64,000 bases of DNA from Solirubrobacter sp963798325 (GTDB lineage: Bacteria > Actinomycetota > Thermoleophilia > Solirubrobacterales > Solirubrobacteraceae), in contig CAWCSS010000001.1 in the NCBI GenBank assembly GCA_963798325.1, forward strand, positions 186,001 through 250,000. Direction: 5' to 3'. This document shows positions 1 to 8,182 of this stretch, in pieces; positions within the stretch are counted from its first letter, which is position 1, and each line of letters begins with the position of its first letter. Below the pieces are notes generated by a model, which was not told where the DNA came from, made no database searches, and saw only the letters and a list, made by a program, of their open reading frames with translations. Position numbers and translations under genes: made by a program.

Positions 1-1005
1 GTGGGTGATCCGGCGGCCGCGCAGGCGCGGGAACATCGCCACCAGGTGCTCGTGGGTCTCGGCGGCGACCTCGGCGTCGACCTCGATCCTGCCGTTGAGG
101 CGCGCGCCCGGGGCCAGCCGACCGCCTCCCCACCCGAAGGCGATCCGGCCGTCGCGGGTGGTGCGGAAGTAGTGCACGAACGTGCGGGCGTCGGTGATGC
201 ATTCGCCGCCGGTCCAGTTGAGCTCGTCGAGGATGTCGTGGACGGGTTCGGTGAGGACGATGTGCGAGGACGTGACCGACAGGCGGTTGCGCAGCGGCTT
301 GACGCCACGGGTCGCGGCGTTGATGGCCAGCACGGCGGCCCCGGCGCGGACCCGGCCGCCGTGCGTTTGCGCCACGACGCCGCCGCCCACGTGCAGGGCA
401 GTGACCCGCGAATGCTCGTAGATGACGTCGCGCAGCCCGTCTCTGAGGCCGAGCGCCAGCCGGGCGGGCTGGACGGTCGCGTCGTCGGCGACGAACAGGC
501 CGCGGCGGAAGCGCGGCGAGTCGCAGCGGGCTCGTGTCTCCTGCTCGGAGAGCGGCTGCACGCGGTCCGGTGGCGCCGCGGCGAGGATCTCGTCCAGCGC
601 GTGGTCGTGCGCCGGCGCGGTCGACGCCATCACGTAGCCGTTGCGCTTGAACCAGGCGTCGACGCCGTTGTCTGCGCACCAGGCGCCGATCTGCTCGACG
701 CTCTCGGCGCTCGCCTCACAGAGCTCGATCGCCTTCGCGTGCCCGTAGCGCTCCATGAGCGACGGCAGGTGCGTCCACAGCGTCTCGCAGAAGCCGCCGT
801 TGCGGCCGCTCGGCCCGTGCCCGCACTCCTCCGCCTCCAGCACGACGACCTTGGCCCCGCGCTCGCGCAGCTGCCAGGCCGTCCACATGCCCGTATAACC
901 GCCGCCGATGACGACGACGTCGGCGGTGACGTCGCCGTCCAACGGGGGACGTGGCTCGACGGGCCCCGCTTCGGCCAGCCAGTAGCCGTGGGCGGTGTGG
1001 ATCAC
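1..1005 (-). CDS. FAD-dependent amine oxidoreductase (DAO family), 3' end cut by window
   Basis: The minus-strand frame is open from a GTG at 1005 to the window edge, giving 335 residues without a stop. Near residue 30 it shows the Rossmann FAD-binding stretch ADVVVIGGGYTGMWTAW, followed by an acidic residue at the end of the second strand (VVVLEAEECG) and GPSGRNGGF. That pattern is typical of the DAO/GlpO fold that includes gamma-glutamylputrescine oxidase and related amine oxidases. The GTG overlaps the stop of the upstream aminotransferase (GTGA), so the two are probably translationally coupled. With an aminotransferase, a PucR-like regulator and Pot-type transport genes beside it, a role in polyamine or amine breakdown is likely. 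The exact substrate is inferred, and the C-terminal part lies outside the window. Confidence 0.8.
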   Translation of the reverse strand, partial: MIHTAHGYWLAEAGPVEPRPPLDGDVTADVVVIGGGYTGMWTAWQLRERGAKVVVLEAEECGHGPSGRNGGFCETLWTHLPSLMERYGHAKAIELCEASAESVEQIGAWCADNGVDAWFKRNGYVMASTAPAHDHALDEILAAAPPDRVQPLSEQETRARCDSPRFRRGLFVADDATVQPARLALGLRDGLRDVIYEHSRVTALHVGGGVVAQTHGGRVRAGAAVLAINAATRGVKPLRNRLSVTSSHIVLTEPVHDILDELNWTGGECITDARTFVHYFRTTRDGRIAFGWGGGRLAPGARLNGRIEVDAEVAAETHEHLVAMFPRLRGRRITH

Positions 1006-2408
1006 CCCTCGAAGAACCGCGCGGACGCGTCGGCCAGCACGGCCTCGGTCTTCGCCGCCATCTCCTCGAGCTCTTCGCGGGTGGCGACCAGGGGCGGGGC
1101 GAGGTGCAGCACGGCGTCGCCGCGGTCGTCCGGGCGGGCGATCAGGCCCTCCTCGAGCAGCCGCCCGGAGAGGAAGCCGCGCAGCAGCTTCTCGCGCTCG
1201 TCGGCGGAGAACCGCGACTCGTTGGCGTCGCGCACGAGCTCCAGCGCCCAGAAGAACCCGGCGCCGCGGACGTCGCCGACCATCGGCACGCGCGACTTGA
1301 TGCCCTCCAGCAGCTCGCCCATGTAGGGCTCGAGCTCCCGGACGTTCTCGAGCACGCCCTCGCGCTCGAAGATCTCGATGTTGCGGTGCGCGATCGCCGC
1401 CGCCACCGGGTGCCCGGCGAACGTGATCCCGTGCATCAGCATCCGGCCGTCCTCGTAGAGCGGCTCGGCGATCTTGTCGGAGACCAGCACGGCGCCCATC
1501 GGCGCGTAGGCGGAGGTGATGCCCTTCGCGCAGGTGATCAGGTCCGGCGCGACGCCGTAGCGGCTCGACGCGAACCATTCGCCGATGCGGCCGAAGCCGG
1601 TGATCACCTCGTCGGCCACCAGCGCGATGCCGTACTTGTCGCACAGCGCGCGCAGGCCGGGCCAGTAGCCATCAGGCGGGACGAGGCAGCCGCCCGCGTT
1701 CTGGACGGGCTCGGCGATCAGCATCGCCACCGTCTCCGGGTCGGCCTCGACGATCGTGCGCTCGGCGTCGGCCAGCAGGCGCGCGCAGAAGGCGGCCTCG
1801 TCCTGCGCCTCGGCGTCGCGGTAGCGGTTGGTGTTGGCGATCCGCGTGACCGGGATCGGCGCGGCGCCGAACGGCTCCTTCATCGGCCGCACACCGGTGA
1901 AGCTCAGGGCGCCGAGCGTGACCCCGTGGTAGGCGATCTCGCGCGCGATCGCCTTCACGCGCTGCGGCTCGCCCTTGGCCAGGTAGTGCTGGCGGACGAT
2001 CTTCCACGCCGCCTCGACCGACTCGCTGCCGCCGTTGGTGAAGAACACCCGGTTGAGATCGCCGGGGGCGCGCTCGGCCAGCGCCGCCGCGAGCTTGATC
2101 GCGGGCGGGTGCGCAGTGGCCCAGTTGGTGTTGAACGCCAGCGTCGACATCTGCGCCGACGCGACCGACGCCATCTCCTCGCCGTAGCTGTAGCCGATCT
2201 GGCAGCAGAACAGGCTCGACAGCCCGTCGAAGTAGCGCTTGCCCTCGGTGTCGAAGACGTATGACCCTTCACCGCGCTCGAGCACCAGCAGCGGCTTGCC
2301 GTCCGGCCCGAACGCCCCGTTGCGGGTGAAATGCATCAGCAGGTGCCGGTGCGCCTGCTCCTGGAGCGAGTCGAGTCCCACGGTGTCGGGCACAGTCATA
2401 CGAGCCAT
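1002..2408 (-). CDS. Class III PLP-dependent aminotransferase
   Basis: This 468-residue enzyme of the omega-aminotransferase family moves an amino group from an amine or omega-amino acid to a keto acid. Visible motifs are the phosphate-binding FFTNGGSESVEAAWK, the aspartate that holds the pyridine nitrogen in LVADEVITGFGRIG, and the Schiff-base lysine in LITCAKGITSAYAPMG. The frame is open further upstream to 2483, but that extension is basic and unlike the family. I chose the ATG at 2408 (MARMTVPDTVG); an ATG at 2399 is also possible. It overlaps the downstream FAD oxidoreductase by four bases. The neighbourhood suggests putrescine or a related amine as substrate; beta-alanine/pyruvate or taurine aminotransferases are close relatives that cannot be excluded. 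Confidence 0.9.
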   Translation of the reverse strand: MARMTVPDTVGLDSLQEQAHRHLLMHFTRNGAFGPDGKPLLVLERGEGSYVFDTEGKRYFDGLSSLFCCQIGYSYGEEMASVASAQMSTLAFNTNWATAHPPAIKLAAALAERAPGDLNRVFFTNGGSESVEAAWKIVRQHYLAKGEPQRVKAIAREIAYHGVTLGALSFTGVRPMKEPFGAAPIPVTRIANTNRYRDAEAQDEAAFCARLLADAERTIVEADPETVAMLIAEPVQNAGGCLVPPDGYWPGLRALCDKYGIALVADEVITGFGRIGEWFASSRYGVAPDLITCAKGITSAYAPMGAVLVSDKIAEPLYEDGRMLMHGITFAGHPVAAAIAHRNIEIFEREGVLENVRELEPYMGELLEGIKSRVPMVGDVRGAGFFWALELVRDANESRFSADEREKLLRGFLSGRLLEEGLIARPDDRGDAVLHLAPPLVATREELEEMAAKTEAVLADASARFFEG

Positions 2409-2539
2409 GCTGGCTCGGGGGTCGCATATGCCGCAATGGGCGGAACGTCGCGTTCGGTGTGACCGCGCCCGACGGTCCGTCAACCCTGGACGGACAGTCG
2501 AGTTGCGCAGGACTTACTCACCGCGACCATGGACCGCCG

Positions 2540-3045
2540 ATGAAGTGGGCGATCGCATGCTGGCTCGTGTGCGCGGCCGTGTTCGGCACTGCCGCGCTGG
2601 GCTGGAACGCGCGCGTTGAGACCGCCCACGGGTTGGTGTATCCGCACGACTGCGACGAGAGGTCGCGGGAAGGGTGTCCTCGCGATCAGTGGGATTTCAT
2701 CCAGGGCCAGTGCGTGTCCTGGGTGGCGTTTCGCCTGCACCGACTGGGCTTCGACAACCGCTACGCGGGGGTGCGCTGGGGTTCCGCCTGACACTGGGCC
2801 GTGGCCGCCAGGGCGGCGGGCATTCCGGTGACCGACCGGCTGGCCATCGGCTCGGTCGCGTGGTGGGCGGGCAACCATGTGGCCTACGTGGAGGCCGTCC
2901 GGTCCCAGGATGAGATCCAGATCAGCGAGATGCACTACGACGACCACAACGGCTGGCGACGCGTCTGGATCCGGCGCGGCGTGCGCTGGCCGGACGGGTT
3001 CATCTACATGGGCCGGCGGGTGTACACGGCGAGCGGGTCGCCTCA
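2540..3045 (+). pseudogene. CHAP-domain peptidoglycan amidase, interrupted by an in-frame TGA
   Basis: From ATG 2540 the frame encodes a hydrophobic N-terminal segment (MKWAIACWLVCAAVFGTAAL), then the CHAP nucleophile region FIQGQCVSWVAFRLHRLGF, and reaches WGSA followed by TGA at 2789-2791. The same frame continues as HWAVAARAAGIPVT, then the catalytic-His segment AWWAGNHVAYVEAV, and ends the fold at WPDGFIYMGRRV near 3023. Cys and His are both present, so one stop codon separates the two catalytic halves. CHAP proteins usually carry a Trp or polar residue at the stop position, so TGG to TGA is the simplest change. No natural stop follows the domain in this frame; it runs on to 3919, so the 3' end is also disturbed. 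The end given is approximate. From 3046 to the next hairpin I see no gene. Confidence 0.65.
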
Positions 3046-3244
3046 TGGCCGTCAAGGGGCACCGGTTCGCGGCTCGCTTCGCTCGGCCTTCGGGCTGCCG
3101 ATCGACTGCCGCGACTCGACTGCTCTTGGGCCGGTCATGGCTGGCTCCGCCAGGGTGGCCTCCGCGGGAGGCCCACTGGAACACAAACGACCGTGGGACG
3201 GCCGTTCTCAATCACTTTCGGACTGGTCGAGTTGGCGCGTTGGT

Positions 3245-3294
3245 GGGGTCCCGTCAGAAACTCGGCGGATAACGCGAATTTCTGACGGGACCCC
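3245..3294. repeat. 16-bp perfect inverted repeat, terminator-like or dispersed repeat
   Basis: GGGGTCCCGTCAGAAA (3245-3260) is perfectly complementary to TTTCTGACGGGACCCC (3279-3294) across an 18-base loop. It lies between the 3' ends of the convergent CHAP remnant and the PucR-like gene, where a bidirectional terminator is expected. On the minus strand the loop reads TTCGCGTTATCCG, which recurs almost unchanged in the hairpin at 22045-22088. The arm motif TTCTGACGGGA recurs at 41486. Confidence 0.75.
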
Positions 3295-3299
3295 CGGCG

Positions 3300-4919
3300 T
3301 CACGACCGTCGGCGGAACCGCCTCGCGCGCAGTGCGAGGTGCAGGCCCAGAACGACGTCCTCGTCGTCCAGGGAGACGCCGAGCAGCGCTTCGATCCGGT
3401 GCAGGCGCAGGTACAAGGACTGGCGCTCCAGATGCAGCGCGCGGGCCGCCTCGGCCTTGCGGCCGCCCGCCGCGAGGTACGCCTCCAGCGTTTCCAGCAG
3501 CACGCGCGACCGCGGCGAGGCTTCGGCCAGCAGCGGCCCGAGTTGCTCGTCGACGAACAGTTGAAGCTCCGGCGTGTCGCGGAGGTCGTGCAACAGATCG
3601 GCGACGCCCGGGCGGCGTGCGTCGTGCCAGCGGGCGACCGGGAGCGAGGTCGCGGCTCCCGCCGAGCGGCGCACTCGGCGCAGGCCCTGCCCGGCCGCCG
3701 CCCAGGTGTCGGCGGGTGCGCCGATCGCCAGGGCTGCGTCCGCCGGGCCGAGGCCGTGACGGTCGAGCGCTCCGTGGAACGACGTCGCGATGTGCTCGGC
3801 CAGTGCGGCGTCGTAGCCGCGGGCGCCTAACGAGAAGAGCATCAGCAGGTCGACGTCGCGCGGCCCGAGCAGGACGGCGAGGCCGGTCGAGGTCAGGGCC
3901 GAGCGCAGGTCGCCGGTGAGGCGCGTCCAGGTGATGCCGTCGGCGACCGCCGGCTCGGCGGACTCGGCGCGACGCCCGCGCGCATAGGTGGGTGCACGCC
4001 AGGCGGCGACGATCGGCAGCAGCGCGCCACGGCCGGTGCCCGGGAACCCCAGCGCCTCGGCGCGGCGTCGCGCGTCCGCCTCCTCGACGCGGCCGTCGGC
4101 AAGCTCGGACAGAAACGCGCCGCGCGAGCGGGCGCGCAACTGCTCGTCGTGCTGCTGGCCGAGCAGGTCGATGGCCACCGCCAGCGCCGCGCGCTCGACG
4201 GCCACGCGGTCGAAGTCGTCGAGCGGGTTCTCCAGCGCGAGTGCCATCACCCGCCCCCACGCGGAGTCCAGCAGCCGGACGTCGACGGCGAACAGGCCCT
4301 CGGCGGTCTCCCCTCGGTCCTCGGCGCGGTGCACGTCCGACCAGGCCGACAACGCCAGATCGTCGCCCGGCGGGCCGGCGACGTAGTAGACGAGCGACCC
4401 GCCCGCGTCCTCGAGCACGACGGGATTGCCCACCGCGGCGCAGAGCTCGGCGAGGATCTCCGGCACGCCGCGCCCGCCGAGGATCAGCTCGGTGAAGCGC
4501 CGGTGGATCTCCTCCCCGCGCGCCAGCAGGGCGAACTGCGCGTTGACCACGGCGCCGTGCACGGCCTCGGTGATCTCGATGAAGCGCACCGGGCGGTGGA
4601 AGGCGATGACGGGAACCCCCGCCCGGGCGCAGCCGGCCACGACGGCGTTCGGGACATCGCGCCATGAGGAGCCGAGCTCGATCGCCAGTGCGGCCATGCC
4701 CTGATCGAGCAGCGAGGTGGTCCAGCGGGCCGGCGCGTCACTCGCCCCCAGGCCGGTCGTAAGAACCAATTCGCCGCCCTTGAGCAGATCATCAGGATCC
4801 GGCATTTCAATCACGTGCGCCCAGCGGATCTCCCGGTCGAGCGAGCCGTCTCCGACGACGACCTCCGGCAGGGCCCGGCGCACCACGGGCAACTCGAGCA
4901 CGTCGTTGAGGCTCAGCAT
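3300..4919 (-). CDS. PucR-family transcriptional regulator
   Basis: The protein has 539 residues. The N-terminal domain resembles the purine catabolism regulator domain (VLELPVVRRALPEVVVGDGSLDREIRW, then GGELVLTTGLGASD). A variable middle, GGDEF-like in this family, follows. The C-terminal PucR helix-turn-helix is recognisable in LLETLEAYLAAGGRKAEAARALHLERQSLYLRLHRIEALLG. I chose ATG 4919 because the ligand-domain homology starts immediately there; the frame runs further upstream only as antisense of the potA gene. It diverges from the potA-type gene, and an imperfect 12-bp inverted repeat lies in the 102-bp gap. Known PucR regulators sense purines, GABA or other nitrogen compounds. Control of the adjacent polyamine genes is inferred. 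Confidence 0.88.
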   Translation of the reverse strand: MLSLNDVLELPVVRRALPEVVVGDGSLDREIRWAHVIEMPDPDDLLKGGELVLTTGLGASDAPARWTTSLLDQGMAALAIELGSSWRDVPNAVVAGCARAGVPVIAFHRPVRFIEITEAVHGAVVNAQFALLARGEEIHRRFTELILGGRGVPEILAELCAAVGNPVVLEDAGGSLVYYVAGPPGDDLALSAWSDVHRAEDRGETAEGLFAVDVRLLDSAWGRVMALALENPLDDFDRVAVERAALAVAIDLLGQQHDEQLRARSRGAFLSELADGRVEEADARRRAEALGFPGTGRGALLPIVAAWRAPTYARGRRAESAEPAVADGITWTRLTGDLRSALTSTGLAVLLGPRDVDLLMLFSLGARGYDAALAEHIATSFHGALDRHGLGPADAALAIGAPADTWAAAGQGLRRVRRSAGAATSLPVARWHDARRPGVADLLHDLRDTPELQLFVDEQLGPLLAEASPRSRVLLETLEAYLAAGGRKAEAARALHLERQSLYLRLHRIEALLGVSLDDEDVVLGLHLALRARRFRRRS

Positions 4920-4957
4920 GACGTTCTGTCGTGCATCATGGCGGAAGATCCGACCCA

Positions 4958-5006
4958 CTGTCCATTGCCGCGTTCTCACGTTCGCGAAAGGGTGGGCAAT
5001 GGTCAG
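4958..5006. promoter_or_regulatory. Candidate operator in the pucR/potA divergent promoter region
   Basis: CTGTCCATTGCC (4958-4969) and GGCAATGGTCAG (4995-5006) are inverted copies that differ at one position, centred 37 bases apart. A small palindrome TTCGCGAA (4981-4988) lies between them. The right copy ends just before the potA ribosome site AAGGAG (5011-5016). The position suits a PucR-type or other repressor acting on both genes; binding itself is inferred. Confidence 0.45.
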
Positions 5007-5021
5007 ACGGAAGGAGCGAGG

Positions 5022-6116
5022 GTGGCAGCAGCAACCCAGGGCGAGACGGACATCCATCTCGAGGGAGTGAGCAAGCGCTTCGGCGAAATGACGGCGGTCG
5101 ACGACCTGACGCTGTCGATCCCGCGCGGCAACTTCTTCGCGATGCTCGGTCCGTCGGGCTGCGGCAAGACGACGACGCTGCGGATGATCGGCGGGTTCGA
5201 GGACCCGACCGAAGGCCGCGTCTTCCTCGGCGGCAGCGACGTCACCCAGCACCCGCCGTACCGGCGCGACGTCAACACCGTCTTTCAGTCCTACGCGCTC
5301 TTCCCCCATCTGACCGTCGAGAAGAACGTCGCGTTCGGGCTGGAGCGCAAGAAGATCGGCAAGGCCGAGGTCACCAAGCGCGTCGGCGATGCGCTCGATC
5401 TCGTCCAGCTCGGCCATCTCGCCAAGCGCAAGCCGGGCCAGCTCTCCGGCGGCCAGGCGCAGCGCGTGGCGCTCGCCCGCGCGCTGGTCAACCGCCCCCG
5501 CGCACTGTTGCTCGACGAGCCGCTCGGCGCGCTCGACCTGCGCCTGCGCAAGCAGCTGCAGATCGAGCTCAAGCGCATCCAGCAGGACATCGGCATCACG
5601 TTCGTGCACGTGACCCACGATCAGGAGGAGGCCATGAGCATGGCCGACACGATCGCGGTCATGAACGGCGGCAGGATCGAGCAGTCGGGCTCGGCCACCG
5701 ACCTCTACGAGCGCCCGCGGACGGCGTTCGTGGCCAACTTCCTCGGCGTCAGCAACCTGATCGACGCCACGGTCACGGGCGATCAGCGCCTCGCCACCCA
5801 CGACGGCGCGCAACTGCACGCGCCCGCGTGCGCGGGGATGACCGGTGAGGTCCGCGTCGGCGTGCGGCCGGAGAAGATCACGCTGATCGCGGCGGGCGAG
5901 CCCGTCCCGGACGGTTCGAACGTGATCACGGGCAAGGTCGTCGTCGCCGCGTTCCTCGGGGTCTCGATCCAGTACGTGATCAAGGCCGCCGGCGGTGAGG
6001 AGCTCAACGTGTTCGCGCAGAACACGGACGGTTCGGAGCCGGACGCGTTCGCCGTCGGCAAGGACGTCCAACTGGTCTGGAAGCCCGAGCACACGTTCGT
6101 GGTGGAGCGTGGCTGA
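5022..6116 (+). CDS. potA: Polyamine-type ABC transporter ATPase
   Basis: The 364-residue ATPase energises uptake of spermidine/putrescine-like substrates. Walker A GPSGCGKT is at residues 44-51, the Q-loop in VFQSYALFPH near 88-97, the signature LSGGQ at 142-146, Walker B with the catalytic Glu in LLLDEPLGALD near 164-174, and the H-loop in HVTHDQEEA. A C-terminal TOBE-like region contains VGVRPEKITL. The GTG at 5022 is preceded at five bases by AAGGAG, which fixes the start; longer readings run into the divergent pucR promoter. The stop overlaps the next gene by eight bases, and four genes in a row have the potABCD content in the order ATPase, binding protein, permease, permease. Confidence 0.93.
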   Translation: MAAATQGETDIHLEGVSKRFGEMTAVDDLTLSIPRGNFFAMLGPSGCGKTTTLRMIGGFEDPTEGRVFLGGSDVTQHPPYRRDVNTVFQSYALFPHLTVEKNVAFGLERKKIGKAEVTKRVGDALDLVQLGHLAKRKPGQLSGGQAQRVALARALVNRPRALLLDEPLGALDLRLRKQLQIELKRIQQDIGITFVHVTHDQEEAMSMADTIAVMNGGRIEQSGSATDLYERPRTAFVANFLGVSNLIDATVTGDQRLATHDGAQLHAPACAGMTGEVRVGVRPEKITLIAAGEPVPDGSNVITGKVVVAAFLGVSIQYVIKAAGGEELNVFAQNTDGSEPDAFAVGKDVQLVWKPEHTFVVERG

Positions 6117-7257
6117 GACCCGCAGGCAGTTCGTCGGAGGCGCAGGCTCTCTGGCGCTCGCCTACGCGCTCGCGGGCTGCGGCATCGAGGGCACCCAGCA
6201 GCGGGCGGCCAAACAGGCCACCCCGATCCCCGAGATCACGCACCCGAAGGTCGCGATCGGCAATTGGACGTTCTCCAACTGGCCGCTGTACATCGACAAG
6301 AAGGTCGTGAAGGCGTTCGACGCCAAATACGGCGGGCACTGCAAGTACGTCGAGGAGATCAACGACAACGACGAGTTCTACGGCAAGGTGCGCCAGCAGC
6401 TGCAGGCCAACCAGTCGATCAACCGCGACATCGTGACGCTGACCGACTACATGGCCGTCAAGTGGGTGCGCAACCGCTACGTCGAGCCGCTCGACAAGAA
6501 GAACATGCCGAACGTCGTCAAGAACCTCGTCGACAACCTCAAGTCGGTTCCGTACGACAAGAAGCGCGACTACACGGTCCCGTATCAGTCCGGCGCGATC
6601 GGGCTCGGCTACAACCCGAAGAAGACCGGCCGCGAGCTGAAGTCGGTCGACGACCTCTTCGACCCGGCCTTCAAGGGCCGGGTGTCGATGTTCTCGGAGC
6701 CCTATGACTCCGCGGGCACGGTGCTGCTGGGCATGGGGATCGACCCCACGACGGCCAAGATCGACCAGATCCTGCAGGCGATCGAGAAGATCTCGCAGGC
6801 CTCGGACGCCGGCCAGTTCCGTCGCTTCACCGGCAACGACTACTCGACCGACCTGACCAAGGGCAACCTCTGGGTGGCGCTGAGCTACAGCGGCGACCTC
6901 GTGCAGTTGCAGGCCGACAACCCGGATCTGAAGTTCGTCTACCCCGAAGAGGGCGCGATGACCTTCACCGACAACATGATGATCCCGGCCAAGGCCGAGC
7001 ACGCCTACGCGGCCGAGACGATGATGGACTACCTCTACGAGCCGGAGGTGGCGGCCAAGCTGGCGATCTACGTCAACTACCTCTCGCCGGTGAAGGGCGT
7101 CAAGGAGATCGTCGAGAAGACCGATCCCGACATCGCCAACAACCCGCTGATCTTCCCGCCTGACGAGATCCGGGCGAAGCTGCATTCCTATCCCGCGCTG
7201 TCGGACAACGACGAGCGCACGATGAAGGAGGCCATGGCGAAGGTGACGGGCGCCTGA
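6109..7257 (+). CDS. potD: Polyamine-type ABC substrate-binding lipoprotein
   Basis: This 382-residue protein starts with the Tat-like motif TRRQFVGGAGSL, followed by a hydrophobic stretch and lipobox LAGC near residue 23, so a Tat-exported lipoprotein is likely. The mature part matches the PotD/PotF fold: NWTFSNWPLYIDKKVVKAF near the start, PYQSGAIGLGYNPKK, and a late DNMMIPAKAEHAYAAETMMDYL. The GTG start at 6109 lies inside the end of the ATPase gene and has only a poorly spaced upstream GGTGGAG. Binding of spermidine or putrescine follows from the family; the aromatic and acidic ligand residues were not checked one by one. Confidence 0.9.
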   Translation: MAETRRQFVGGAGSLALAYALAGCGIEGTQQRAAKQATPIPEITHPKVAIGNWTFSNWPLYIDKKVVKAFDAKYGGHCKYVEEINDNDEFYGKVRQQLQANQSINRDIVTLTDYMAVKWVRNRYVEPLDKKNMPNVVKNLVDNLKSVPYDKKRDYTVPYQSGAIGLGYNPKKTGRELKSVDDLFDPAFKGRVSMFSEPYDSAGTVLLGMGIDPTTAKIDQILQAIEKISQASDAGQFRRFTGNDYSTDLTKGNLWVALSYSGDLVQLQADNPDLKFVYPEEGAMTFTDNMMIPAKAEHAYAAETMMDYLYEPEVAAKLAIYVNYLSPVKGVKEIVEKTDPDIANNPLIFPPDEIRAKLHSYPALSDNDERTMKEAMAKVTGA

Positions 7258-7318
7258 TGAGGACCCTGGCCAGCGTTGATACCGAGACCGACCGCGCGCC
7301 TAGGGGCGGTGTTGTGAC

Positions 7319-8182
7319 ATGAGCCTCACCATGCGACGCCGGCTGCTGCCGTGGCTGTTCATCGGCCCGGGCCTGCTGTGGCTGCTGCTGTTCTTCCTCT
7401 ATCCGCTGCTCAACCAGGCGAGCGTGTCGCTGATGAGCGGCAACCCCGAGCAGGGGTACACGCTCACGTGGGCGTTTCACACCTATTGGGACGCGATCTC
7501 CGACTACAAGGAGCAGTTCGGCCGCTCGATCGTCTACGCCGGGATCGCGACGCTGCTGTGCCTGATCATCGGGTTCCCGCTCGCGTACTTCGCCGCGTTC
7601 CACGCCGGGCGGTTCAAGAACCTGATCCTGCTGCTGATCATCCTGCCGTTCTTCATGTCCTACGTGCTGCGCACGGTCGCCTGGCAGTTGATCCTCTCCG
7701 ACGACGGCGGCGTGGTCAGCTTCATGCGCTGGATCGGACTGCTGTCCGAGAACGGGCGATTGCTCGCCTCGCGCACGGCGGTGATCGCCGGCATCACGTA
7801 CAACTTCCTGCCGTTCATGGCGCTGCCGCTATACGTGGCGCTGGAGAAGATCGACCGACGCCTGTTGGAGGCCGCGACCGATCTCTACGCCTCGCGCACG
7901 ACCGCGTTTCGCAAGGTGACGCTGCCGCTGGCGCTGCCGGGCATCTTCGCCGGCTCACTGTTGACGTTCATCCCCGCGTGCGGTGACTTCATCAACGCCG
8001 CGCTGCTGGGCACGCCGAAGCAGTACATGATCGGCAACGTCATCCAGTCGAAGTTCCTCAACATCCTCGACTATCCGACCGCCGCCGCCCTGAGCTTCAC
8101 CCTGATGCTCTTCATCCTCGTCGGCATCTTCCTCTACGCCCGCGTGCTGGGCGCCCAGAACCTGACCGAGGCAGCGATCTGA
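7319..8182 (+). CDS. potB: Polyamine-type ABC permease (PotB-like)
   Basis: A 287-residue inner-membrane permease with about six hydrophobic segments, beginning with RLLPWLFIGPGLLWLLLFFLYP. The EAA loop that docks the ATPase is seen as LLEAATDLYASRTTAFRKVTLPLALPGIFAG. ATG 7319 has AGGGGCGG nine bases upstream. The 61-bp gap after the binding-protein gene contains no obvious terminator. The stop overlaps the start of the second permease by one base (TGATG). Confidence 0.92.
   Translation: MSLTMRRRLLPWLFIGPGLLWLLLFFLYPLLNQASVSLMSGNPEQGYTLTWAFHTYWDAISDYKEQFGRSIVYAGIATLLCLIIGFPLAYFAAFHAGRFKNLILLLIILPFFMSYVLRTVAWQLILSDDGGVVSFMRWIGLLSENGRLLASRTAVIAGITYNFLPFMALPLYVALEKIDRRLLEAATDLYASRTTAFRKVTLPLALPGIFAGSLLTFIPACGDFINAALLGTPKQYMIGNVIQSKFLNILDYPTAAALSFTLMLFILVGIFLYARVLGAQNLTEAAI

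Noticed and set aside
1..1326. Long plus-strand open frame over the first 1.3 kb
   Set aside because: It is Arg/Val/Asp-rich antisense of the FAD oxidoreductase and aminotransferase, with no family motif; high GC leaves such shadows open.
2789..2791. Selenocysteine at the CHAP in-frame TGA
   Set aside because: The position is not the catalytic Cys, and I see no obvious SECIS-like hairpin just downstream.
3300..6092. 930-residue minus-strand frame covering the PucR gene and the potA region
   Set aside because: Only the part from ATG 4919 is PucR-like; the upstream part is antisense of the ATPase gene.
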